Assembly (NCBI GenBank): GCA_022845955.1
Contig: AP025576.1
Span: 682,001-746,000, forward strand
Reading direction: 5' to 3'
DNA length: 64,000 nt
Source: Lachnospiraceae bacterium
Lineage (GTDB): Bacteria > Bacillota > Clostridia > Lachnospirales > Lachnospiraceae
Of the stretch, positions 16,116 to 24,257 are shown in pieces. A program made the translations under genes and the position numbers. Within the stretch, counting starts at the first letter, position 1, and the number at the start of each line of letters is the position of its first letter. Under the pieces are notes generated by a model. The model was not told where the DNA came from. It ran no database searches and saw only the letters and a program-made list of their open reading frames with translations.

Positions 16116-17951
16116 ATGTTGTATAATAAGATGCAAATGGGAAAAGGTACGGGTAAAAGGATGAAATTCGGAAAATTAAAAGATCTGTCCATAAAAAAGA
16201 AAATTTTGCTGGGTTATTTGTTAATCATATGTATTACCGTTATCTTTATGCTTTTGCTGCTGGGGACGCTTTGGGAGCACCTTACCAAAGAGAGCATCAG
16301 CAAATCCATTTACAGCAGTAATTACCAGATTAAAAAGAGCATCGATAATTATTTTGACAGTATGGTTAAATTATCGGAGTTCCCTTATCTGGATTCGGAG
16401 ATTATGGATATCCTGCGCAAGGATTATAAGGGGATCGAAAATGAAAAGCGGGTGGTGGCCCAGATCAATGATGTGAATGCCATCGGGCCAAAGCTGTATA
16501 AGCATGTTTATTATATGCATAACCAGATTGACGCTGTATTTCTCTTCCCGGCCAATATGGATTATTATGCGTATCGTTCCCGGAATTCCGTGGCGGGAAG
16601 CTACCGTATTGAAACGGAGAGCTGGTACCGGGAGGTGAAGGAGGGGAACGGAAAGCCTTTTATTATCGGGGTGCATGAAGAAAAAGCGGTATCCCAGCTA
16701 TGGGACGTGCTGTCCATTGCCAGAGGGATTCTGGATCCGGATACAGGGGAGTATCTGGGGATGATTGTGATTGACTGTTCGGTGGAAAATTTTGCTCGGT
16801 TATGGGATTCGTCGGAGTACAGTGAGAGCATCATAGCGGTAACGGATAAGAATGGAAAGCTGATTTTGCCGGGGGGAGAGGAGAAAAAGCGGGAAATAGA
16901 GGAATATCTGAAGGAGAATACCCCGGGGGCGGAGGAGGAAGGAAAGCTCAGTCAGGCCCATTTCGGCAACCAGACCTATTATCTTGCCGTTCTTCCCCTG
17001 GCGTATATGGATGGGAAGATTTATCAGTTCGTGCCTATCGGAGATGCGGTGAAAAACATCGCCTATACCTTTACACTGGCAGTTGCTGTCATGCTGGGGC
17101 TTGGGATTCTGCTCTTTTTTGTGAGTATCAAAATTTCCAATACGATAACACAGCCGGTGCTGCGGCTGATCGGCACCATGGAATCCGTGGAATCCGGGGA
17201 TCTGTCCCTTCAGACGGAGGAATTTCATGGGGAAATGAAGATATTGTCCCGGAAATTTAACCATATGGTAAAGCGGATTAATGCCATGTTTATGGAAATG
17301 AAGGAAAAAGAAAAAGAAAAACGGGAAATGGAGATGCTGGCTCTGCAATCCCAGATTAATCCGCATTTTATGTATAATACGCTGAATTCCATCCGATGGC
17401 TTTCGGAACTGCAGGGAGCCGATAAGGTGACTCAGATGCTGGATGCCCTGGTCAGGGTTTTGAATTATGTGGCGGAGGATACCAGTGAATTTGTTCCTGT
17501 GGACAGGGAAGTTGACTTTATACAGAATTATATCCGGATCTTAAATTTCAGATATTTCGAACGGTTTTCCTTTATTTTCGATGTGCAGAAGGAAGCGGCG
17601 CAATATGAAGTCCTGCGTTTTATCCTCCAGCCGCTGGTGGAAAATGCGGTTCTCCACGGTTTTGACAACAATGATATCTGTGCCACAATAAAAATTGATA
17701 TTCATCTGGAGGAGGCACATCTGTTCCTTTGCGTGACGGATGACGGAAAAGGGCTGTCCGGGGAAAAAATCAAGGAAATCCTGACCAGCGAAAGGAAGTC
17801 GGAGAAAAGGCTGAATAAAATAGGGATCTATAATGTAAACCAGCGTATCAAGCTCACTTACGGACAGGAATATGCCATACGCATCGACAGTAAGGAAGGG
17901 TGTTATACAAAGGTTACCGTACGGATACCCGCCAGAAAAGGGCAGGAATAA
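16116..17951 (+). CDS. YesM-type sensor histidine kinase
   Basis: A membrane sensor kinase of about 611 residues. A first helix (LLGYLLIICITVIFMLLLLG, about 32-51) precedes an extracellular sensing domain of about 270 residues; a second helix at about 325-350 leads to a HAMP linker and a His_kinase domain with QINPHFMYNTLNS, where His417 is the phospho-acceptor. The ATPase follows with VENAVLHG (N box), VTDDGKG and an IGIYNVNQRI segment. AGAAGGA suits the ATG at 16116; in-frame ATGs at 16059, 16101 and 16161 are alternatives. It is paired with the AraC-type response regulator 18 bases downstream and should respond to an extracellular sugar-like signal. Confidence 0.92.
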   Translation: MLYNKMQMGKGTGKRMKFGKLKDLSIKKKILLGYLLIICITVIFMLLLLGTLWEHLTKESISKSIYSSNYQIKKSIDNYFDSMVKLSEFPYLDSEIMDILRKDYKGIENEKRVVAQINDVNAIGPKLYKHVYYMHNQIDAVFLFPANMDYYAYRSRNSVAGSYRIETESWYREVKEGNGKPFIIGVHEEKAVSQLWDVLSIARGILDPDTGEYLGMIVIDCSVENFARLWDSSEYSESIIAVTDKNGKLILPGGEEKKREIEEYLKENTPGAEEEGKLSQAHFGNQTYYLAVLPLAYMDGKIYQFVPIGDAVKNIAYTFTLAVAVMLGLGILLFFVSIKISNTITQPVLRLIGTMESVESGDLSLQTEEFHGEMKILSRKFNHMVKRINAMFMEMKEKEKEKREMEMLALQSQINPHFMYNTLNSIRWLSELQGADKVTQMLDALVRVLNYVAEDTSEFVPVDREVDFIQNYIRILNFRYFERFSFIFDVQKEAAQYEVLRFILQPLVENAVLHGFDNNDICATIKIDIHLEEAHLFLCVTDDGKGLSGEKIKEILTSERKSEKRLNKIGIYNVNQRIKLTYGQEYAIRIDSKEGCYTKVTVRIPARKGQE

Positions 17952-17969
17952 GAGCTGATGGGAGCGGAA

Positions 17970-19517
17970 ATGAACAGGAAGATTAAGGTATTGGTGGTGG
18001 ACGACGAGGTTTTGGTACGTATCGGTATTATACATGCCGTCCGCTGGGAAGAAAATGGTTTTGAAATTGCGGGGGAGGCCTCCGACGGGGAAAACTGTCT
18101 GCAGATGACGGAAAAATGCAGGCCGGATTTGATCGTTCTGGATATCAATATGCCGGGTATGAACGGAATCCAGGTGCTGCACCGGCTGAAAGAAACCGGG
18201 TACCCGGGAAAGGTTATCATGCTGACCTGCTATGATGAATTCGAATACGTGAGGGAGGCCCTTCGCGGCGGGGCGGCGGACTATGTACTGAAATCCAATC
18301 TGAATGAAAGCGGCCTGCTGGCGGCGATTCTCCGTCTGGATTACGGGGAGGGAAAACAGACGGGCCGGGAAGAGGCATGCAGCCAGAAAATGATGGCGAA
18401 AAAATATCTGCGACAGAAAATCGACGGGTTTTCTGTGGGCGGAGAAGGGGAATTGACATTCAACACCTCCTGTTTTTGTGTGATAGCCGGCAGAATCAGG
18501 GATATGGATAAGGTGGGGAGCCGGTATGAACAGAAAGGGATTGATTTGTTTTACCGTTCTCTGAACTCCATTTTGGAGCAGGCTCTGCAGCATTACCGGG
18601 AATACGATGTCATTCAGTATACAAGGGATACGGTGGGGATTTTTATCAGCTTTTCAGATACCGGCAGCGCACAGGAAATCCATCTGCGTATCCGCAGGCT
18701 TGTTCCCCATATCCATTCCATTGTCCAGAATTATCTGGATCTGGATATGCTTTTCGGGGTGAGCAGCTTTCTGTACGGAGAGAAGGAAATAAAAAAAGCC
18801 TGGGAACAGGCCTGCCGGATGCTGGACAGGAGCTTCTTTGAGAAACGGGAGGTTTTTTATTTTGATGATCTGCTAGCATATTACCAGAATACGGATGCTG
18901 TCTGTAAAGAAATGACGGCTCTGGAGGTACGGCTGAAGGAATCTATTGTGGATGGACGGACGGAAGGGATCCGGGAAGAAATCCAGGCCTATTTCGAAAC
19001 GCTGAGAAGGGGAAAGATTGCGGAGCCGGGGCATGTAGCTGTTTTTTGCCAGGATATGGTAAAGCTTATCCAGGCACAGGGCAGGAACTGGGAAGATGTG
19101 CGGATACTGCAGGAAATCGGGGAGCAGGAGACACTGGAGGAGATGGAAAGCCTGATTTACACATATCTGGATCGGGTAATACCGGAGTCCGGGGATCAGA
19201 ATGCCAACTGGCTGGTACGCAGAGCCTGTGATTATATCCGGGAAAATTTCAGGCAGGATATTACCCTTAACAATATTGCGGGATATCTGGAACTGAGCGA
19301 AAGTTATACAAGCCGTATTTTTAATAAACAGATGGGTATGAATATCCCGGCTTACATCAACCAGCTCAGGATTGAAGAGGCCAGGGAGCTGCTGAAGTCC
19401 ACAAATAAAAAAATATACGAGATAGCCCTTGAGGTAGGGTATTCATCCACCACCGCTTTTCATGTGGCATTTAAGAAGCAGGAAGGTATTACTCCCATAG
19501 AGTTCAGAAACCAATAG
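17970..19517 (+). CDS. YesN-type response regulator with AraC DNA-binding domain
   Basis: A 515-residue regulator. The receiver domain (about 1-120) has acidic residues VVDDE at 9-13, phospho-Asp58 in LIVLDINMPGMNG, and the conserved lysine in DYVLKSN. A long middle region precedes two AraC helix-turn-helix motifs at the C-terminus (about 412-515, from ACDYIRENFRQDITLNNIA to TPIEFRNQ). GGGAG before the ATG at 17970 is the best ribosome site; the in-frame ATG at 17958 is an alternative. Partner of the preceding kinase, it is expected to activate the importer operon starting at 19786, whose promoter has a good -10 but no recognisable -35. Confidence 0.92.
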   Translation: MNRKIKVLVVDDEVLVRIGIIHAVRWEENGFEIAGEASDGENCLQMTEKCRPDLIVLDINMPGMNGIQVLHRLKETGYPGKVIMLTCYDEFEYVREALRGGAADYVLKSNLNESGLLAAILRLDYGEGKQTGREEACSQKMMAKKYLRQKIDGFSVGGEGELTFNTSCFCVIAGRIRDMDKVGSRYEQKGIDLFYRSLNSILEQALQHYREYDVIQYTRDTVGIFISFSDTGSAQEIHLRIRRLVPHIHSIVQNYLDLDMLFGVSSFLYGEKEIKKAWEQACRMLDRSFFEKREVFYFDDLLAYYQNTDAVCKEMTALEVRLKESIVDGRTEGIREEIQAYFETLRRGKIAEPGHVAVFCQDMVKLIQAQGRNWEDVRILQEIGEQETLEEMESLIYTYLDRVIPESGDQNANWLVRRACDYIRENFRQDITLNNIAGYLELSESYTSRIFNKQMGMNIPAYINQLRIEEARELLKSTNKKIYEIALEVGYSSTTAFHVAFKKQEGITPIEFRNQ

Positions 19518-19677
19518 GACAAAAATACGAATAAAATGACAAAAATCATAAGGAAAAGAAATTGTTGCAGGCAGGAGTACGGAAAATGGCCGGAAAACGA
19601 TTTCTTTTTTTATCCCGCAGGACAAAATGTTTTTCCATTTGATAAGAATGGAAATAGGAATACGGGCAGGGAACCGA

Positions 19678-19683
19678 TATAAT
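19678..19683 (+). promoter_or_regulatory. -10 element of the importer operon
   Basis: TATAAT lies about 100 bases before the binding-protein start codon. The position 17 bases upstream reads TAGGAA, far from TTGACA, as is common where an AraC-type activator recruits polymerase. The rest of 19518-19785 shows no other feature. Confidence 0.45.
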
Positions 19684-19785
19684 GAAGAACATAAGGAACC
19701 GGTGCCTTACATGAGATTAACTGATTCAATGAGGGAGAAAACACGGAATGGAATGTGCACGAAAGCGCACAGAGGGGAGTAAAGC

Positions 19786-21120
19786 ATGAAAAGAAAAGTT
19801 ATGGCAAAAGCAGCGGGAAGCTTGCTGTGTGCGGCTTTGCTGCTGGGAGCGGCAGGCTGCGGGTCCGCAGGACAGTCTGCACAGAACGCATCCGAAGGAA
19901 CGTCTGCGGCAAATGAAGCGGAAAGTACGGCCCAGTCCGCACAGGCGGCTGTGGTGGAGGCCGACAATGATACGGGAGAGGCTGTTACCCTGACCATTGG
20001 TGTCTGGTCTGATGATGAATCCAAACGTCTGGAAAAGGCATTTGAAGGGATTGAAGGGGATCTGGGAATTGCGATTGAATTCCTGAAATATCCCAGCGAT
20101 TCCGATTTCTGGGATAACATCCCGGCCCAGATTGCGGCAGGCACGGCACCGGATATTATTTCCTGTACCAATGAGCATTATCTCCAGTATATCGACCAGG
20201 GGCTGTTCGAGCCTTTGGATGAATATGTGGATTCCGGGGTTATCAGCCTGGAAGGGACCTGGGCCAAAGCGATGGATGCCTGGAAAATAAATGATGTGGT
20301 TTATGGCATTCCCTATGCCCTCAATCCCGGCGTTTTCATTGTCAACGACAGCATGTGGAAGGAATTCGGCCTGGGAGACAGCTATCCGGCGACCTGGGAC
20401 GAGGTTCTGGATATCTGTAAAAAGGTGAAGGAAGAGCATGATATGCCGGCTCTGTGCCTGAATGTACAGGAATACCATCTTACCAATATCGCCCTTTCCT
20501 TTGGCGGCGGCTGGGATTTCGGCAAAAATATCGGAGCGAAAGAAAATGCGGAAGCTTTGCAGTTTTTGATTGATGCATACCGGGAAGGCTATATTGTCAC
20601 TCCTACGGAATTAGGACTTGGCTGGGACGGAGCGGTCATGATCCAGCAGTCTGCCCTGTTCTCCACAGGCGGCGCCTGGTATCAGGCAAGCTTTGCCGCA
20701 GAAGCGCCGGATATTGCACTGAAGTATCTGCCTGTGCCCAAGGGCGGAAACGGAAACGGCGGCGGTACCTGCCATTCTGCAGCGCTGGTGGCTTTAAAGA
20801 ACTCCAGGCATCCCGAAGCGGTGGCACAGGCCATAAGCTATGCCGCAGGCGGCGACAAGCTGTATGAAGCGGTAGTGGATGTTACGGAGGTTATACCGGC
20901 CAAAGAAGAATATTTCGATCTCTATAAGGAAAAAGTGCCGGCTTTGGCGGATTTGGTAAGCTATCTGGATGCTTCCACTCCTTTCAGCTATCCTACCCAG
21001 AGCAAGAAATTTGCGGACAGTCTGATCAATCTGATGCAGGAAACGATGTTTGATGAAAGTTCAACAATGACAGGGCAGCAAATCGTGGAACAGCTGGAAG
21101 CGGATTATGGCACGGATTAA
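19786..21120 (+). CDS. Family 1 sugar-binding lipoprotein (CUT1 importer)
   Basis: A 444-residue extracellular solute-binding protein. It has a lipoprotein signal peptide with LLGAAGC (Cys25), then a Ser/Ala/Gln-rich linker to about residue 60, and a two-lobed SBP_bac_1 body from about 66 (VTLTIGVWSDDE) with aromatic-rich segments typical of carbohydrate binding. GGGGAG precedes the ATG. The two permease genes follow, separated by a stable hairpin. No ATPase gene is present in this operon, so the importer probably uses a shared MsmX/UgpC-type ATPase encoded elsewhere. The ligand is unknown; the downstream enzymes point to a ribosyl/nucleoside-like or glycosidic compound. Confidence 0.93.
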   Translation: MKRKVMAKAAGSLLCAALLLGAAGCGSAGQSAQNASEGTSAANEAESTAQSAQAAVVEADNDTGEAVTLTIGVWSDDESKRLEKAFEGIEGDLGIAIEFLKYPSDSDFWDNIPAQIAAGTAPDIISCTNEHYLQYIDQGLFEPLDEYVDSGVISLEGTWAKAMDAWKINDVVYGIPYALNPGVFIVNDSMWKEFGLGDSYPATWDEVLDICKKVKEEHDMPALCLNVQEYHLTNIALSFGGGWDFGKNIGAKENAEALQFLIDAYREGYIVTPTELGLGWDGAVMIQQSALFSTGGAWYQASFAAEAPDIALKYLPVPKGGNGNGGGTCHSAALVALKNSRHPEAVAQAISYAAGGDKLYEAVVDVTEVIPAKEEYFDLYKEKVPALADLVSYLDASTPFSYPTQSKKFADSLINLMQETMFDESSTMTGQQIVEQLEADYGTD

Positions 21121-21134
21121 AGACAGCGTATAAC

Positions 21135-21164
21135 GTAACCGTTCAGTTATGTCTGAACAGTTAC
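21135..21164 (+). repeat. REP-like element, copy 2
   Basis: GTAACCGTTCAG and CTGAACAGTTAC form an inverted repeat of 12-base arms with one mismatch around a six-base loop. It starts 15 bases after the binding-protein stop codon. Confidence 0.8.
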
Positions 21165-21190
21165 CATACGGGGAAAACAGAATGTATCGG

Positions 21191-21253
21191 CAGGGATCGG
21201 GGCTGGAGAACATCGGGTAACAGGATAAGGGTGTGTCCTGGCCCCGATCCCTG
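21191..21253 (+). terminator. Intercistronic hairpin (attenuator/3'-end stabiliser)
   Basis: CAGGGATCGGGGC (21191-21203) pairs perfectly with GCCCCGATCCCTG (21241-21253), with a second inner stem CAGGA / TCCTG. No uridine run follows directly, so full termination is unlikely. Such hairpins between a binding-protein gene and its permeases commonly protect the upstream mRNA and allow more binding protein than permease to be made. Confidence 0.6.
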
Positions 21254-21317
21254 CGTGCATTTGCTGCATTTTTAACAAAGGAATATAAGTCCGCGTAAAA
21301 CGGACATGAGGTATAAA

Positions 21318-22229
21318 ATGGAGAAAAAGAAAAACAGAAAATATCGGGAAAAATATAAAAAACCAGAAGTTTTTACGGCCGTATGCTTTCTGTTACCGGC
21401 CGTTTTTATGTGGATCTACTGGTTCTTTATTCCGGCTGTAAAATCTATGAGGCTCAGCTTTTTTGATTACAGCTTTATCACGCCGGAACGGACACAGTTT
21501 GTAGGGCTTGCGAATTTTTTCCGCCTCTTCCGGGACAGGGCTTTTTTAAAGGCGCTCCAGCATACTTTCCTCATGGTTGCGGTGGTGGTGGTGCTGCTTG
21601 CGGTCATTGCTTTTCTGATTGCGGTGTTGCTGGACGGCAAAATAAAGGGGAAAACTTTTTTCCGTACGACATATTATATGCCCTATATTATTTCGTCGGT
21701 TGCCGTCAGTATTTTCTTTATGTATTTTTTTATCAAAGACGGCATCGGGACAAAACTTTTTACCCTGTTTGGCTTTGACAATACCACCTGGTTTACCAGC
21801 ACGAAATATGCGCTGCTTCTGGTAATTATTATTTATGTATGGCAGCAGATCGGCTTTTATATGATTCTTTATATCAGCGGCCTGCAGAATATTTCAGCGG
21901 AGCTTTATGAGGCCGGAAGAATTGACGGGACCAATAAGATCCAGGCTGTCTGGTATATCACCCTGCCTCTGGTAAAACCCACGACTTATCTGGTTATTAC
22001 CCTGGGAATGATCAATGCGTTCCAGATATTTGATCAGATTGCGGCAATTTCCAAACAAAGCCCGTTAGGGTCGCCGGCCGGTTCCACAAGTACGGTGGTC
22101 ACCTTCCTGTATCAGCAGTCCTTCAGCTACATGGATATGGGCTACGGCAGTGCGGCGGCCATGGTGCTGTTGGCGATTATTTTTCTGCTGTCACTGGTAC
22201 GGATGTTTATCAGTAAGGAGGGGGAATAG
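21318..22229 (+). CDS. Carbohydrate ABC permease, UgpA/LacF type
   Basis: A 303-residue CUT1 permease with a lysine-rich N-terminus, six membrane segments starting at VFTAVCFLLPAVFMWIYWFF, and the coupling-loop motif EAGRIDGTNKIQ. GAGG seven bases upstream supports the ATG at 21318; an ATG at 21306 has no ribosome site. It should dimerise with the product of the next gene, which starts three bases after its stop. Confidence 0.92.
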   Translation: MEKKKNRKYREKYKKPEVFTAVCFLLPAVFMWIYWFFIPAVKSMRLSFFDYSFITPERTQFVGLANFFRLFRDRAFLKALQHTFLMVAVVVVLLAVIAFLIAVLLDGKIKGKTFFRTTYYMPYIISSVAVSIFFMYFFIKDGIGTKLFTLFGFDNTTWFTSTKYALLLVIIIYVWQQIGFYMILYISGLQNISAELYEAGRIDGTNKIQAVWYITLPLVKPTTYLVITLGMINAFQIFDQIAAISKQSPLGSPAGSTSTVVTFLYQQSFSYMDMGYGSAAAMVLLAIIFLLSLVRMFISKEGE

Positions 22230-22232
22230 AAC

Positions 22233-23045
22233 ATGAAAAAGAAAATACGGAGCATTATCCTTTATACGGTTTTAATCGGTCTTTCCCTGATTTTTTTACT
22301 GCCTGTCCTGTATGTATTTTATAATTCGCTGCTGCCTTACCGTTATGTGCAGACCTGGGCGCCTGTCAGCGTATGGACGCTGGATAATTACCGGGAGCTG
22401 TTCACGAAGTATCCGATTCTGCAGTGGTACTGGAATACGCTCGCATCTACGGCTATTGTGGTGGCGGGTAACCTGCTTTTCCCCACCATGGCAGGGTATG
22501 CCCTTGCCAAATTGCGGTTTCCGGGGAAGAAGATTATTTTCGGGGCACTGCTGATCTCCATGATGGTGCCTTTCCAGCTGATTATGATACAGATGTATAT
22601 CCAGCTCGCAAAGCTGAATATGCATAATACGATCTGGGCTATTACGCTGCCCTTTATGTCCCAGACCATGTTTTTATTTATGTCCAGGCAGTTTTTCTTC
22701 GCCGTGCCGGGAGAACTGCTGGAGGCAGCCAGAATAGACGGCCTGGGCCATGCGGGGGTTTTTGCAAGAATTGTGTGCCCTATTTCCAAACCGCTCTTTG
22801 CTTCCATCGCTATTTTGAATTTTACGGGAACCTGGAATTCCTATATGGTTCCGGCCACTTTTATCAATAAGGTGGATAAATTCACCCTGGTGGTCGGGCT
22901 GCAGACCGTGAATATGACATATTTCCAGAAAACGAACCTGACTCTGGCCGGCGTGGTGCTGCTGTCGTTCCCAGTCATCCTTTTCTTTATCTGTACCCAG
23001 AAGGAATTTGTCAAGGGAGCTATGAGCTCAGGGATTAAAGCATAG
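22233..23045 (+). CDS. Carbohydrate ABC permease, UgpE/LacG type
   Basis: A 270-residue CUT1 permease, second half of the channel. It has six membrane segments and the coupling-loop motif EAARIDGLGHAGVF. AAGGAGGGGG precedes the ATG. Its stop codon touches the left end of the long hairpin element at 23045-23298, so transcription into the nucleoside hydrolase and ADP-ribosylglycohydrolase genes must pass through that structure. Confidence 0.92.
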   Translation: MKKKIRSIILYTVLIGLSLIFLLPVLYVFYNSLLPYRYVQTWAPVSVWTLDNYRELFTKYPILQWYWNTLASTAIVVAGNLLFPTMAGYALAKLRFPGKKIIFGALLISMMVPFQLIMIQMYIQLAKLNMHNTIWAITLPFMSQTMFLFMSRQFFFAVPGELLEAARIDGLGHAGVFARIVCPISKPLFASIAILNFTGTWNSYMVPATFINKVDKFTLVVGLQTVNMTYFQKTNLTLAGVVLLSFPVILFFICTQKEFVKGAMSSGIKA

Positions 23046-23298
23046 TTACAATTCACGGCCTCATTGTGCCGGCGCTTCCCTCTCCGGCCCTGTGCCCGTG
23101 GTGCCGCCATCCCGAAAGGTTTCTTACAGGGGCCGCTTTCGCTCGGATAATCACGCAGCGGTACTAAGGCTGCAAAGGACGCAGCCTAAGGACCGGCGTG
23201 CTTATAACGCCCCTTACAGGAATCCTTGCGGGATGGCGGCACCGCGGGGCACAGGGCCGGAGAGGGAAGCGCCGGCACAATGTGGCCGTGAATTGCAA
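23045..23298. repeat. Long-hairpin element E (different core)
   Basis: An inverted repeat of about 254 bases. The outer arms GTTACAATTCACGGCC and GTGCCGGCGCTTCCCTCTCC have near-perfect complements at the right end, with GATGGCGGCACC closing further in. The apex has a stem AGGCTGC / GCAGCCT around AAAGGAC and a GGGGC / GCCCC stem whose two strands are each flanked by the same TTACAG sequence. It does not share the core of copies A-D. It fills the gap between the permease and nucleoside hydrolase genes; the short open frames inside it are palindrome by-products. Confidence 0.85.
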
Positions 23299-23318
23299 CA
23301 AGAATAGGAGGAGGACAA

Positions 23319-24233
23319 ATGACCCCGGTAATCAATGACAGTACGCGTTTGAAAATGCTGGAATGGAAGGAGGGAATCCTGGATGTGGTGCTGGATACGG
23401 ATGCGGCCACGGAGGTGGACGACCCCTTTGCCATCAGTTATCTGCTTTTGTCCCCGGAACGGTTACGGGTACAGGCTATGTATGCGGCGCCGTTTTCCAT
23501 GAATGACAGGGCGCAGGATCCGGAAACCGGGATGGAAATGAGTTACCGGGAAATCCGGAATATCAGTAAGCTGTGCCATAAGGAAGGCGTGTGTGATATC
23601 AAAAAGGGCTCCGCCTCCTATCTTACGGATAAACGGCTGCCGGTGCCGTCGGCTGCCGCCGCGGACCTGGCGGAGCGGGCCATGCGGTATTCCCCGGAAA
23701 ATCCCCTGTATGTCGTCGGGATCGGTGCGGGGACCAATCTTGCGTCCGCATTGCTTAGAAAACCGGAAATCGCCGCACGCATTGTGGTGGTTTGGCTGGC
23801 AGGGAATGATTTTGAACTGTCCCCCGATGTGTACAATATATACCAGGATGTGTTGGCCGCCCAGGTGATTTTCGACTCCGGGGTTCCGCTTTTACATGTT
23901 CCCTGTAACTTTGTAACCTCTCATATGATCACCGGCGTGCCGGAGCTGGAAAGCTGCATCGGCGGTAAAAATGAATTGTGCGACTATCTGATTTCCATAG
24001 TAAAAGCTTACGGGCAGGATACCTTCGCCTGGGGCAAGACCATCTGGGATCTGGGGGCGGTGGGATGCCTTATGAACCGGACATGGAGCAAATGGGAGAT
24101 AACAAGCGCACCAATCGTTACGGATCAGCTGACCTGGAGCAGAGACTACACCAGACATCTTATCGGAAATGTAAAGGAAATCAACCGGGATGCCATATTC
24201 CGGGACGCATTCCTGAAAATGGGACGTATCTGA
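23319..24233 (+). CDS. Inosine-uridine-type nucleoside hydrolase
   Basis: A 304-residue nucleoside hydrolase-family protein. The calcium-binding cluster D-T-D-A-A-T-E-V-D-D at residues 26-35 is the hallmark DxDxxxxxDD motif, with family-like segments around VVGIGAGTNLASAL and ILDVV. It hydrolyses the N-glycosidic bond of a ribonucleoside to free base and ribose, in the cytosol. GGAGGAGG precedes the ATG. It sits between a CUT1 importer and an ADP-ribosylglycohydrolase-like gene, suggesting that the imported compound carries an N-ribosyl bond. Substrate preference cannot be judged from sequence. Confidence 0.9.
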   Translation: MTPVINDSTRLKMLEWKEGILDVVLDTDAATEVDDPFAISYLLLSPERLRVQAMYAAPFSMNDRAQDPETGMEMSYREIRNISKLCHKEGVCDIKKGSASYLTDKRLPVPSAAAADLAERAMRYSPENPLYVVGIGAGTNLASALLRKPEIAARIVVVWLAGNDFELSPDVYNIYQDVLAAQVIFDSGVPLLHVPCNFVTSHMITGVPELESCIGGKNELCDYLISIVKAYGQDTFAWGKTIWDLGAVGCLMNRTWSKWEITSAPIVTDQLTWSRDYTRHLIGNVKEINRDAIFRDAFLKMGRI

Positions 24234-24257
24234 AGGCGGAGGAGGAAACAGACAGAT

